The notes beneath the pieces were generated by a model. It was not told the DNA's origin. It worked only from the letters and a program-made list of their open reading frames with translations, and searched no databases. From contig MKTL01000001.1 of the NCBI GenBank assembly GCA_001897605.1, positions 434,001 to 498,000 on the forward strand: DNA of 64,000 nucleotides, in the 5' to 3' direction. The DNA comes from Clostridiales bacterium 38-18 (lineage in GTDB: Bacteria; Bacillota; Clostridia; Peptostreptococcales; Acidaminobacteraceae). The position numbers were made by a program, and so were the translations under genes. Shown piece by piece: positions 9,457-18,071 of this stretch (its first letter is position 1; every line of letters begins with the position of its first letter).

Positions 9457-9485
9457 TTGACAGTTTCGTAAATATTTACTAAGAT
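9457..9485 (+). promoter_or_regulatory. mglB promoter with operator in the spacer
   Basis: -35 TTGACA (9457-9462), 17-bp spacer, -10 TAAGAT (9480-9485). The spacer is almost filled by the palindrome CGTAAA-TA-TTTACT (9467-9480), so a bound repressor would block RNA polymerase. The consensus -35 and spacing predict strong expression when derepressed. Confidence 0.8.
9467..9480. promoter_or_regulatory. Candidate LacI-family operator in mglB promoter
   Basis: CGTAAA-TA-TTTACT; its core GTAAATATTTAC is a perfect 12-bp palindrome. Same half-sites and same 2-bp centre as the copy at 8372-8385. Confidence 0.7.
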
Positions 9486-9527
9486 GAAAATGTAGTACAC
9501 AATTTTTTACTTGGGGAGATGAATTTT

Positions 9528-10571
9528 ATGAAAAAGTTTACTGCTATTCTATTGATGTTGGTAATGGTATTATCATTAGCAGCATGTTCTTCATCAACAA
9601 ACAGCGACAGTACAACAACAAAAGGCGATGAAAAGCCAATAATCGGCGTAACAATCTACAAATACGATGACAACTTTATGTCTTTCGTAAGAAGAGCAAT
9701 TGAAAACTTTGCAACAGACAAAGCTTCACTTGAAATGAACGATTCTCAAAATTCACAAGCAACTCAAAACGATCAAGTTGACACTATGATTTCTAAAGGT
9801 GCAAAATCTTTAGCAATTAACTTAGTTGACCCACAAGCAGCTGCAACAATCGTAGAAAAAGCTAAAGCAGCTGATCTTCCAGTTGTATTCTTTAACAAAG
9901 AGCCAGATGCTTCTGTACTTGCTAGCTATGATAAAGCTTGGTATGTAGGTACAACATCTTCTGAATCAGGCGTTATCCAAGGTGAAGTAATTGTTAACGC
10001 TTGGAAAGCTCATCCAGAATGGGACAGAAATGGCGATGGCGTTATGTCATACGTTCTTCTTAAAGGCGAACCAGGACATCCAGATGCTGAAGCTAGAACT
10101 AAATACGCTGTAGATACAATCGTAGCTGCTGGTATCCAAGTTCAAGAGCTTGAACTTCAAACTGGTATGTGGGACTCTGCAAAAGCAAAAGAATTAATGG
10201 ACGCTTGGATTTCTAAACACGGCGATGCTATTGAAATGGTAATTGCTAACAACGACGGTATGGCACTTGGTGCTATCCAATCTTTAAATGCTGCTGGATA
10301 CTTTGAAGGCGATAAATTCATGCCTGTAGTTGGCGTTGATGCTATCCCAGATGCTCTTGAGCAAATCAAAGCTGGTAAAATGGTTGGTACAGTATTAAAT
10401 GATGCTAAAAACCAAGGTAAAGCAACATTCGAATTAGCTTACAACGTAGCAATGGGTAAAGACCCACTTGATGGAACTGAATGGACTCTTGATGATTCTA
10501 AAGCTGTTCGTGTACCTTATGTAGCTGTTACAATTGACAATATCGCGTTTGCTGAAGAAGCTTACAAATAA
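9528..10571 (+). CDS. mglB: Galactose/glucose-binding lipoprotein MglB
   Basis: Extracellular binding protein of the galactose ABC transporter, 347 aa. Start placed at ATG 9528, nine nt after GGGGAG; the in-frame ATG at 9519 abuts that RBS. Signal peptide with lipobox LAAC, lipidated Cys20. MglB hallmarks: IGVTIYKYDDNFMS at the N-terminus, the EF-hand-like calcium loop DRNGDGVM followed by YVLLKGEPGHPDAEART, and VIANNDGMALGAIQ. Codon choice is more uniform than in neighbours (many GCT, GGC, AAA), as expected for an abundant protein. A strong terminator follows, which would keep binding protein in excess over MglA and MglC. Confidence 0.95.
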   Translation: MKKFTAILLMLVMVLSLAACSSSTNSDSTTTKGDEKPIIGVTIYKYDDNFMSFVRRAIENFATDKASLEMNDSQNSQATQNDQVDTMISKGAKSLAINLVDPQAAATIVEKAKAADLPVVFFNKEPDASVLASYDKAWYVGTTSSESGVIQGEVIVNAWKAHPEWDRNGDGVMSYVLLKGEPGHPDAEARTKYAVDTIVAAGIQVQELELQTGMWDSAKAKELMDAWISKHGDAIEMVIANNDGMALGAIQSLNAAGYFEGDKFMPVVGVDAIPDALEQIKAGKMVGTVLNDAKNQGKATFELAYNVAMGKDPLDGTEWTLDDSKAVRVPYVAVTIDNIAFAEEAYK

Positions 10572-10588
10572 GTCATTATAATAGAGAC

Positions 10589-10624
10589 AATTCGAGATGC
10601 AGGATCTGCATCTCGAATTTTTTA
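10589..10624 (+). terminator. Intercistronic terminator mglB/mglA
   Basis: Perfect 14-bp stem AATTCGAGATGCAG (10589-10602), 3-nt loop, complement to 10619, then T run. Probably partial, giving more mglB than mglA-mglC message. Confidence 0.85.
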
Positions 10625-10676
10625 ATAAACAGTTTGATAGTGACGTCCATCTTCACTGGACGAGGATTGAATTAGA

Positions 10677-10711
10677 AAATCGAGGATGGTATGTCCTAGA
10701 TTTTTTCTTAA
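10677..10711 (+). terminator. Second hairpin with T tract before mglA
   Basis: Stem AAATCGAGGA against TCCTAGATTT with one mismatch and a 7-nt loop, followed by TTTTTTC. The rest of the 285-bp mglB-mglA gap has two direct AGTAAA half-sites (10778, 10790) but no clear promoter. Confidence 0.5.
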
Positions 10712-10856
10712 GTCGTGAGTTATACTTGAACTTGTCATAGTGGGATGACATTCAAATATTGAATTATATTTTTATTTAGTAAACAATTAAGTAAAGAAAA
10801 AATTACGCATTGATTAAATGGGTATTCAATATATAGTTTGAAAGGAGGCGTAATCC

Positions 10857-12365
10857 ATGCAGGAAGAAGCAAACAATAAGTTTTTGCTAGAGATGAATGG
10901 TATCTCCAAAGAGTTTCCGGGGGTTAAAGCATTAGATGGCGTCACTTTAAAGGTTAGAAAAGGTAGTGTTCATGCTTTAATGGGTGAAAATGGCGCTGGT
11001 AAATCAACACTGATGAAGTGCCTCTTTGGTATCTACCATATGGATGAAGGACAGATTAGATTAGAAGAACGCGATGTGAAGTTTACTTCGTCTAAGCATG
11101 CACTCGACAATGGGGTATCAATGGTTCACCAGGAGTTAAATCAGGTGAGAAGTACCAGAATTATGGATAATATCTGGTTAGGACGTTTCCCAACCAAGGG
11201 TATCTTTGTTGATGAGGATAAGATGTACAAGGATACACTTGAAATCTTTAAAAGCTTGGACATTTACTTGGACCCTAAGAAAAAGGTTAGTGAGCTACAG
11301 GTTTCTGAGTGTCAAATGGTTGAAATTGCAAAAGCAGTTTCTTATAACTCTAAGCTAATTGTAATGGATGAGCCAACTTCCTCTTTAACTGAAAAAGAAG
11401 TTAGTCACTTATTTAAGATTATTAGAAATCTTAAATCGAAAGATGTTTCTGTTATCTATATTTCACATAAGATGGATGAAATTGAGCAAATCTGTGATGA
11501 AGTAACGGTCATGAGAGATGGTCAATGGATTGCAACTCGATTTATCAAAGATATCACGACGGACGAGATTATCAGATTAATGGTTGGTAGGGATTTATCG
11601 AATCGCTTCCCTCCTAAAGCAAATCAACCTGGCGCTGTTATATTAAAGGTTGAGAATCTCACGGCAGTTTATCAGCCTTCTATTTCCGATGTCTCTTTTG
11701 AATTAAGAGAAGGCGAGATTCTTGGAATCGCTGGTCTTGTCGGCGCAAAACGCACCGATGTTATCGAATCGATCTTTGCAGAAAGACAAGCGACTGGCTC
11801 CGTTAAGCTGCGTGGGAAGGCAATGAAATTTAAATCTCCAAAAGATGCCATTAAGAGTGGTTTTGCATTGGTTACAGAAGAAAGACGTGCAACAGGGATT
11901 TTCCCTAATCAAGACATCTTCTTTAACTCTTCGATCGCAAATATTGACCGATATGTTACGTTTGCATCTGTTTTAGATCAAAGAAAAATTCTTAAGGATA
12001 CCAATTGGGTCGTGGATAGCATGCGTGTTAAAACGCCAAATAATAAGACGAGAATCGTCTCATTATCAGGTGGTAATCAACAAAAGGTTATCATTGGTAG
12101 ATGGTTGTTAACCGAACCCGAAGTCCTTCTTCTTGATGAACCGACGAGAGGTATAGATGTAGGTGCTAAATTCGATATTTATCAGCTGATGATCGATTTG
12201 GCTGCGAAGGGTAAGGGTGTTATCATGGTATCATCTGAAATGCCTGAGCTACTGGGAATTACAGATAGAATTATGGTTATGAGTAACGGTCGCTTAGCAG
12301 GAATCGTTAACACGAACGAAACGACTCAAGAAGAAATCCTGAGATTGTCTTCTAAATATTTATAA
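10857..12365 (+). CDS. mglA: Galactose ABC transporter ATP-binding protein MglA
   Basis: Energy-coupling ATPase of the Mgl transporter, 502 aa, cytoplasmic face of the membrane. Two tandem ABC domains: the first has an intact Walker A (GENGAGKST) and Walker B ([11 protein letters not shown]) but a degenerate signature (LQVSECQ); the second has a degenerate Walker A (GLVGAKRT) and intact LSGGNQQ signature and LLLDEPTRG. This split asymmetry is normal for the MglA/RbsA/XylG family. Strong RBS AAAGGAGG. Its stop overlaps the region translated into mglC by close coupling. Served by MglB and probably able to work with other binding proteins of the locus. Confidence 0.95.
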   Translation: MQEEANNKFLLEMNGISKEFPGVKALDGVTLKVRKGSVHALMGENGAGKSTLMKCLFGIYHMDEGQIRLEERDVKFTSSKHALDNGVSMVHQELNQVRSTRIMDNIWLGRFPTKGIFVDEDKMYKDTLEIFKSLDIYLDPKKKVSELQVSECQMVEIAKAVSYNSKLIVMDEPTSSLTEKEVSHLFKIIRNLKSKDVSVIYISHKMDEIEQICDEVTVMRDGQWIATRFIKDITTDEIIRLMVGRDLSNRFPPKANQPGAVILKVENLTAVYQPSISDVSFELREGEILGIAGLVGAKRTDVIESIFAERQATGSVKLRGKAMKFKSPKDAIKSGFALVTEERRATGIFPNQDIFFNSSIANIDRYVTFASVLDQRKILKDTNWVVDSMRVKTPNNKTRIVSLSGGNQQKVIIGRWLLTEPEVLLLDEPTRGIDVGAKFDIYQLMIDLAAKGKGVIMVSSEMPELLGITDRIMVMSNGRLAGIVNTNETTQEEILRLSSKYL

Positions 12366-12379
12366 TGGGGAGATGGCTT

Positions 12380-13414
12380 ATGTCAGTTAATACGATTAAG
12401 AAAAAGCTGAACAAACAAGATATTGGTCACTTTTTAATGAATAACGCGATCATTATTGTTTTATTTGCTTTAATGCTGGTTATCATCGCACTAGAACCGA
12501 GCTTTGTTTCATTAAAGAACTTTACAAACATCTTAGCTCAAGCTTCTACTAGAACTATTTTTGCACTTGGTGTTGGTACAATTATCGTTGCAAAGGGAAC
12601 TGACCTTTCACTTGGTCGACAAGTTGGTCTTGCAGCAGTAATATCTGCATCACTATTACAAGCGCCAAATTATGCGTATAAAATGTATCCAGATTTACCA
12701 ATATTACCTGTTATCGTACCGATACTTTTAGTAATGTTGATTACGGGTTTATTCAGTGGTATCAATGGTTTAGTTGTGGCAAAATTCAAGGTTGATCCAT
12801 TTATTGCTACATTAGGTATGATGGTAATCGTATACGGTGTGACTTCTATTTACTATGATAGACCTCCTTATGGCGCACAACCTATCGGTGGTTTAGATCC
12901 AAGATTTGCTAATGTCGCTCAGGGTTCAATTAAACTAGGTGGCATTACGATACCGTTCCTGGTTATTTATGCAGTAATTGCAGTCACCATAATGTGGTTC
13001 CTATGGAACAAAACAAGATTTGGTAAGAACCTGTTTGCAGTTGGTGGCAACTCAGAAGCAGCAGCTGTATCAGGGGTTAACGTTGGTAGAATGTTAATCA
13101 TGGTTTATATCCTTGCTGGTTTATTTTATGGTCTTGGTGGCTCACTGGAAGCAGCTCGTATCGGATCTGCAACCAATAATACAGGTAACGGCTATGAGCT
13201 GGATGCCATCGCAGCATGTATCGTTGGCGGATTATCCTTCTCAGGTGGTATTGGTAGTATAGCTGGTATCGTAACAGGGGTATTAATCTTCCAGGTTATC
13301 GCCTATGGTCTTGCCTTTGTTGGAGTAAATGCCTATATTCAATATATTATTAAAGGTCTTATCATCATCATTGCAGTTGCAATTGATAATCGTAAATATA
13401 TAAAGAGAAAGTAA
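12380..13414 (+). CDS. mglC: Galactose ABC transporter permease MglC
   Basis: Membrane channel subunit, about 344 aa from ATG 12380, chosen because GGGGAGATGG lies just upstream; an earlier ATG at 12365 overlaps the mglA stop and lacks an RBS. Eight to ten hydrophobic segments of the BPD_transp_2 (RbsC/MglC) family, with the conserved GTDLSLGR and ATLGMM..YG motifs and the cytoplasmic EAA-like segment FAVGGNSEAAAVSGVNV. Works with MglA and MglB to import galactose or related sugars. Followed by a branched hairpin before the beta-galactosidase gene. Confidence 0.94.
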   Translation: MSVNTIKKKLNKQDIGHFLMNNAIIIVLFALMLVIIALEPSFVSLKNFTNILAQASTRTIFALGVGTIIVAKGTDLSLGRQVGLAAVISASLLQAPNYAYKMYPDLPILPVIVPILLVMLITGLFSGINGLVVAKFKVDPFIATLGMMVIVYGVTSIYYDRPPYGAQPIGGLDPRFANVAQGSIKLGGITIPFLVIYAVIAVTIMWFLWNKTRFGKNLFAVGGNSEAAAVSGVNVGRMLIMVYILAGLFYGLGGSLEAARIGSATNNTGNGYELDAIAACIVGGLSFSGGIGSIAGIVTGVLIFQVIAYGLAFVGVNAYIQYIIKGLIIIIAVAIDNRKYIKRK

Positions 13415-13426
13415 AATCCTCCTCTT

Positions 13427-13500
13427 GTGGGTCATGCCTCACATGGAACAGCGCCCCTCTAGTCTGCCGTTCCATATAGGTTATGACCTTTATTTTTTAT
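13427..13500 (+). terminator. Branched hairpin terminator after mglC
   Basis: Outer pairing GGTCAT (near 13428) with ATGACC (near 13483), inner stem ATGGAAC with GTTCCAT, then TTTATTTTTT. Ends the mgl transcript or attenuates readthrough to the next gene. Confidence 0.65.
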
Positions 13501-13538
13501 ATAAAGAAAAGTGGCAATTTAGGTTGGCAATACTTAAT

Positions 13539-13551
13539 GTGAAGTGACACA
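13539..13551 (+). promoter_or_regulatory. 13-mer shared with the lacI upstream region
   Basis: GTGAAGTGACACA, identical to 8214-8226, 40 bp before the beta-galactosidase start. A possible -35 TTGGCA (13524) and -10 CACAAT (13548) overlap it. A candidate activator or repressor site for the sugar regulon; function inferred only from recurrence. Confidence 0.45.
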
Positions 13552-13578
13552 ATAGGTTTACTATTTTTGAGGTGAAAA

Positions 13579-15492
13579 ATGTATTTAGGTGTAGATTATT
13601 ATCCAGAGCACTGGCCAAGTGATATGATGGATGAAGATATGGACCGTATAAAAGCCATGGGTGCAAATACTGTGAGAATTGGTGAGTTTGCATGGCATCT
13701 CATGGAACCCGTAGAAGGTCAGTATGATTTTTCATATTTTGATCGTGTAATTGAAAAGCTCAAAGAAAGAGAGTTAAAGGTAATATTTGGAACGCCTACG
13801 GCAACCTTCCCTGCGTGGCTTTCAAAAAAATATCCTGAAATTGTAGCAAAGAACATCGATGGCAAGGTATATGCTTTTGGAGGTAGACGAATTTATTGCT
13901 ATAATTCAGAAGTTTATAGAGACAAGGTTGAAGCGATAGTAACGGCATTATCAGAGCATTATAAGGATGAGAAGTCGATCGTTTCTTGGCAAATTGACAA
14001 TGAACTCGGACACGAAGGATCGGATCAGTGCTATTGCGAGACCTGTCACAAAGGGTTTCAGAATTTTCTTAAAGAGAAATATGAGACCGTTGATGTTATG
14101 AATCGAACCTATGGAACTATTTTTTGGGGACAATCCTACAACGACTTTGATGAAGTGCCATTACCAACAGAAACCATTACGACACATAATCCATCACTTT
14201 TAGTGGATTGGGCGCACTTTAGATCGAAATCAATCAACGATTTTGCTAAACTTCAAATTGACATATTAAGAAGGCAAATTAGACCTGAGCAGAAGATCAT
14301 TCATAACTTGTTCGGCGGATTCTTTAACCGTGCATATGATCAAAATGTCCTTGCAGATAGACTTGATGTCGTGGCCTACGATAATTATCCTGTGTGGGGC
14401 GGCTTAGAGAAGCCATTATCACCTGAGCATATTGCGATGACACTGGATTATATTAGAGGACTGAAAAATAAGAATTTTTGGGTTGTTGAGGAGCTTATGG
14501 GTGCACAAGGTCATACGGTAATTGGGTATTTACCTAGACCGGGTCAAGCATCCCTATGGGCACATCAAGCGATGGCTAGAGGCTGTGAAAGCCTACTATT
14601 CTTTAGATATAGAGGAATGACACATGGTGCTGAGCAGTTTTGTCAGGGTATTTTAGACTCTGATAATCAAGATAATGACAAGCTAGATGAAGTCAAATCC
14701 TTTTTTGCTCAAATTAAGTCAAATGAAGGCGTCTATAAGAGTGAAATAAAGGGTGAGATTGCCGTCCTTTACGATTATATAAATCGTTGGGCATGGGCAG
14801 CTCAGCCACAAAGTGAAGCGTTTGACATTGAAAAGGAAATCCTTAGATTTTACCGACCGTTTTATAGCTATCAGCAAATGGTGGATGTCAGAAAACTCGA
14901 ATGTGATTTAGAGGCGTACAAGGTCGTTTGTCTTCCAGCTATGATGGTACTTTCTGACGAAAGGGTAAATCAACTTGAAAACTATATACAAAATGGTGGT
15001 ATCGTCATCTTTGGTTACAGAAGTGGACTAAAGGATTTGTCAAATAACATACGATTTGGCTGTAACCCTGTCCAGAAGCTGTGTGGTATTAAGGTTAAGA
15101 ATTATGAGTCGTTGGGCAATGATGTGACGGTTCAGGTTGTAACACAGGTAGGAGATGGTCATAGCTTTAATGTATGGCGGGAGATGATAGAGCCTGTCGA
15201 AGCGGAGAGCTTATGCCATTATACGGATGCTTTCTATAAGCAATACAGTGGTGCGACACGTAGAACCATCGGTAAAGGCGCAGTCTATTATATCGGTGGT
15301 GGTGCAGATGATGCTTTTATGAAAACCGTTGCATCAGATGTGCTTTCTGAGTGTGGGATACAGCATACTCAACTTCCTGAGGGTATCGAATGTGTTGTGA
15401 GAGAAGGCGTAAGAATCCTTTTAAACCACAACGCGTTTAAAGTATCCTTTGATGAGATTGAATTGAAGCCGTTTGAAGTAAAATGGATATAA
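13579..15492 (+). CDS. GH42 beta-galactosidase
   Basis: Cytoplasmic glycoside hydrolase family 42, 637 aa, normal length and no signal peptide; hydrolyses terminal beta-galactosides. The TIM-barrel domain opens with YLGVDYYPEHWP. The catalytic acid/base is E142 (IDNELG) and the nucleophile E304 (FWVVEE). Cys107, Cys151, Cys153 and Cys156 match the GH42 zinc cluster. A trimerisation-like middle domain and a beta-rich C-terminal domain follow. Placed after mglBAC with its own probable promoter, it should release galactose from imported or internal galactosides such as oligosaccharides. RBS GAGGTG precedes ATG 13579. Confidence 0.94.
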   Translation: MYLGVDYYPEHWPSDMMDEDMDRIKAMGANTVRIGEFAWHLMEPVEGQYDFSYFDRVIEKLKERELKVIFGTPTATFPAWLSKKYPEIVAKNIDGKVYAFGGRRIYCYNSEVYRDKVEAIVTALSEHYKDEKSIVSWQIDNELGHEGSDQCYCETCHKGFQNFLKEKYETVDVMNRTYGTIFWGQSYNDFDEVPLPTETITTHNPSLLVDWAHFRSKSINDFAKLQIDILRRQIRPEQKIIHNLFGGFFNRAYDQNVLADRLDVVAYDNYPVWGGLEKPLSPEHIAMTLDYIRGLKNKNFWVVEELMGAQGHTVIGYLPRPGQASLWAHQAMARGCESLLFFRYRGMTHGAEQFCQGILDSDNQDNDKLDEVKSFFAQIKSNEGVYKSEIKGEIAVLYDYINRWAWAAQPQSEAFDIEKEILRFYRPFYSYQQMVDVRKLECDLEAYKVVCLPAMMVLSDERVNQLENYIQNGGIVIFGYRSGLKDLSNNIRFGCNPVQKLCGIKVKNYESLGNDVTVQVVTQVGDGHSFNVWREMIEPVEAESLCHYTDAFYKQYSGATRRTIGKGAVYYIGGGADDAFMKTVASDVLSECGIQHTQLPEGIECVVREGVRILLNHNAFKVSFDEIELKPFEVKWI

Positions 15493-15548
15493 AATCATCA
15501 AAATCAAGTCCTCAGATATTAGCACAGCTATGATTGATTCTATAAATG

Positions 15549-15578
15549 AAAGACCCCTCGTATTGAGGGGTCTTTTTT
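15549..15578 (+). terminator. Terminator shared by beta-galactosidase and convergent oxidoreductase
   Basis: Stem AAAGACCCCTC (15549-15559) with GAGGGGTCTTT (15565-15575) and T run; it reaches the stop codon of the minus-strand gene. Confidence 0.9.
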
Positions 15579-16677
15579 AGTCATTATTTGCGATTGCTTC
15601 AAGTGCTAGATAAGACTCTGCCTCAGAAACTAGCTCGTTAATTACAGCCGCCACTGATTGTATTTCCTTTACCTTATAGACGTTTTCGCCAGCAAAGATA
15701 AGGCCGTGATCGACGTCTCCCTCGACAGATGAAACCAAGGCTTGTGAAATGCAATATGGCGTCGTACTTGGATTACATGTTTGCAAGCAGTTGACACATC
15801 GTTCGATTTTAGGACGTCTACCTGCAGCAATTTCTTGAATAAAAGGATTGTTGATTGCGCGACCTGGCATCCCAACGGGACTGATAATGATTTGTGCTTG
15901 TTCCTCAGTCGCATTAACATAAGCCTGCTTAAAATTCTCGTGGGCATCACATTCGTTTGTCGCAACAAATCGCGTCGCCATTTGAACCCCATCAGCACCA
16001 TATGAGAGCATTTTTGCAATATCCTCACCATCGAATACCCCACCAGCGAAGATTACAGGTATATGCTTTTTATATTTTTCCTCAAATGGCTTTAAAGCGA
16101 GCTTAACTGCTTTGATTGTCTCCTTAGGATCAAAGCTTTTAGCGATTAACTCTTCCTTAGAAAAGCCCAGGTGTCCACCAGCCTTTATCCCTTCAATAAC
16201 GATGGCATCAGGAACCGTCTCATGGTTACGATCCCAGAGCTTAGAGATTAATAAAGCTGCTTTTGCAGAGGAGACGATCGGCACAAGCTTAGTGCGAGAG
16301 CCTTTGACGAATGCCGGTAAATCCGTTGGAAGACCTGCTCCAGAAATGATAAAATCAATGCCTTCTTTAACGGCTTCTGTAACGTGCTCCTTATAGTTGT
16401 TCATCGCCACCATAAAGTTAACCCCTACGAGACCATTCTTTGTATTTTCCTTTACCGCTCTAATCTCATTGCGAAGTGCTCTAAGATTGGCTTCGAGGCG
16501 GTTGGTATAAAAATCTGACTCTCTAAAACCGAGATTAACACCAGAAATAACGCCAAGACCACCTGCGCTTGTAATCGCGGTGGCGAGACCAGAACGCGTT
16601 ACACCGACGCCCATTGCGCCTAGAAATATTGGAATCTTAATAGATAATTGACCTACTTTTAGCTCGGGAAGCTTCAT
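15577..16677 (-). CDS. FMN-dependent oxidoreductase of the nitronate monooxygenase/FabK family
   Basis: 366 aa TIM-barrel flavoprotein. N-terminal PIFLGAMGVGVTRSGLATAITSAGGLGVI is the NMO/FabK start, and VIFAGGVFDGEDIAKMLSYGADGVQMATRF is the FMN-phosphate site. Family members oxidise nitronates or reduce enoyl-ACP; which applies here is unclear, since there are no fatty acid genes beside it. Unusual: near the C-terminus is a four-cysteine set, C294-x2-C297-x3-C301-x7-C309, that could bind a metal or Fe-S cluster. Monocistronic with GGAGGAG before ATG 16677. A near copy of the 13-mer motif of the sugar locus (16724-16737) lies in its upstream region. Confidence 0.8.
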   Translation of the reverse strand: MKLPELKVGQLSIKIPIFLGAMGVGVTRSGLATAITSAGGLGVISGVNLGFRESDFYTNRLEANLRALRNEIRAVKENTKNGLVGVNFMVAMNNYKEHVTEAVKEGIDFIISGAGLPTDLPAFVKGSRTKLVPIVSSAKAALLISKLWDRNHETVPDAIVIEGIKAGGHLGFSKEELIAKSFDPKETIKAVKLALKPFEEKYKKHIPVIFAGGVFDGEDIAKMLSYGADGVQMATRFVATNECDAHENFKQAYVNATEEQAQIIISPVGMPGRAINNPFIQEIAAGRRPKIERCVNCLQTCNPSTTPYCISQALVSSVEGDVDHGLIFAGENVYKVKEIQSVAAVINELVSEAESYLALEAIANND

Positions 16678-16920
16678 AAACTCCTCCTAATATATTTAAT
16701 CGAATTCATTTTACATCATCAAATGAAGTGCCACAATGTGGAACTACAAAATGCTATAAATCGTTTATAAACTGTTATCCAGTTGTTAGATTTTGTATAA
16801 AGGGATGTTCTTAAAAAAATGCATTATTTAAAAAGTGGATAGCATTTTTTTAATTCCCATTATATAATGATGTTGGGTAACTTTTTCCAAGAACGATATT
16901 TATGAAAGGGGCTTGGAAAG
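16678..16920. promoter_or_regulatory. Divergent control region oxidoreductase/ilvE
   Basis: Contains TGAAGTGCCACAAT (16724-16737), a 13-of-14 match to the motif at 13540. It also holds a 12-bp inverted repeat, TTAAAAAAATGC (16811-16822) with GCATTTTTTTAA (16842-16853), and a -10-like TATAAT at 16863-16868 without a good -35. The inverted repeat could be a terminator or attenuator if transcription begins upstream. Confidence 0.45.
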
Positions 16921-17946
16921 ATGAGTAAAAATGTATCAATTGATTGGTCAAGTTTAAGCTTCAGTTACACAAAGACGGATTTACGCTATGTGTCAATGTG
17001 GAAAGATGGTAGCTGGGACGATGGGAAACTAGTTGAAGACAATATGATCACAATTAGTGAAGCGTCTACAGCAATTCATTATGGACAACAATGCTTCGAG
17101 GGTTTAAAGGCGTATAGAACACCAAATGGTGATGTGCAGCTGTTTAGACCTGATGAAAACGCATTGCGTATGATAAGAAGCTGTCGTCGTGTGATGATGC
17201 CTGAAGTACCAGTTGAGAAATTTATCGATGCTTGTATGCAAGTTGTAAAAGCTAACATGGACTTTGTACCGCCTTATGGAACTGGTGCTACATTATACCT
17301 AAGACCTTATGTGATCGGTGTTGGTCACAACTTAGGCGTTAAGTCTGCTCCAGAATTCATGTTTGGTGTGTTTGCAGTTCCAGTTGGTCCATACTTTAAA
17401 GGTGGTATGGCACCAGTTAACTTTACTATTGCAGATATGGACAGAGCAGCACCTTATGGTACTGGCGCAGCAAAAGTAGGAGGCAACTACGCAGGTAGTA
17501 TGTTACCAAACTATGAAGCTAAAAAGAGAGGCTTTGCAGATTGTATCTATCTCGATCCTAAAACACATAGTAAAATCGAGGAGGTTGGTGCAGCGAATTT
17601 CTTTGGTATCACTAAAGATGGTAAATTCATTACACCAGATTCACCTTCAATCTTGCCAAGTATCACTAAATACTCTTTAATGTATTTAGCTGAAAACTAT
17701 CTCAAAATGCCAGTAGAAGAAAGAGACTGCTATATCGATCAAATTGATGAGTTTGTAGAAGCGGGTGCTTGTGGTACTGCAGCTGTAATTACACCAATCG
17801 GTGGCATTGATTACAAAGGCAAACTTCATGTTTTCCACAGCGAGACTGAAGTTGGTCCAATCACAAAAAAACTCTATGATACGCTTGTTGGTATTCAATT
17901 TGGGGAAATTGAAGCACCAGAGGGTTGGATCTATAAAGTAGAGTAA
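16921..17946 (+). CDS. ilvE: Branched-chain amino acid aminotransferase
   Basis: PLP-dependent class IV aminotransferase, 341 aa; interconverts Val, Leu, Ile and their 2-oxo acids. Type II BCAT features: SEASTAIHYGQQCFEGLKAYR near residues 47-66, the PLP lysine K185 in GTGAAKVGGNYAGS, and EVGAANFF and GTAAVITPIG in the C-terminal half. In amino-acid-fermenting Clostridia it also serves branched-chain amino acid catabolism. Single gene between its own promoter region and a strong terminator; RBS AAAGGGG. Confidence 0.95.
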   Translation: MSKNVSIDWSSLSFSYTKTDLRYVSMWKDGSWDDGKLVEDNMITISEASTAIHYGQQCFEGLKAYRTPNGDVQLFRPDENALRMIRSCRRVMMPEVPVEKFIDACMQVVKANMDFVPPYGTGATLYLRPYVIGVGHNLGVKSAPEFMFGVFAVPVGPYFKGGMAPVNFTIADMDRAAPYGTGAAKVGGNYAGSMLPNYEAKKRGFADCIYLDPKTHSKIEEVGAANFFGITKDGKFITPDSPSILPSITKYSLMYLAENYLKMPVEERDCYIDQIDEFVEAGACGTAAVITPIGGIDYKGKLHVFHSETEVGPITKKLYDTLVGIQFGEIEAPEGWIYKVE

Positions 17947-17969
17947 TCGCATAGTATTATTGGAACTAA

Positions 17970-18008
17970 AAAATCTAGCAATCCTTCGATTGCTAGATTT
18001 TATTTTTT
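17970..18008 (+). terminator. Terminator after ilvE
   Basis: Perfect 13-bp stem AAATCTAGCAATC (17971-17983), loop CTTC, complement to 18000, then TATTTTTT. Confidence 0.92.
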
Positions 18009-18071
18009 GACTTGAAAGGATGGACCTAATAATAAGTTAAAAAGGATACTTCAAATTTTAGCAATGCTATT

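Noticed and set aside
10778-10795. Third LacI operator before mglA
   Set aside because: Two AGTAAA half-sites are present but in direct, not inverted, orientation and no promoter accompanies them.
15669-16043. 124-residue frame inside the flavin oxidoreductase gene
   Set aside because: Same strand, shifted frame of a confident family member; no sign of frameshift or separate translation.
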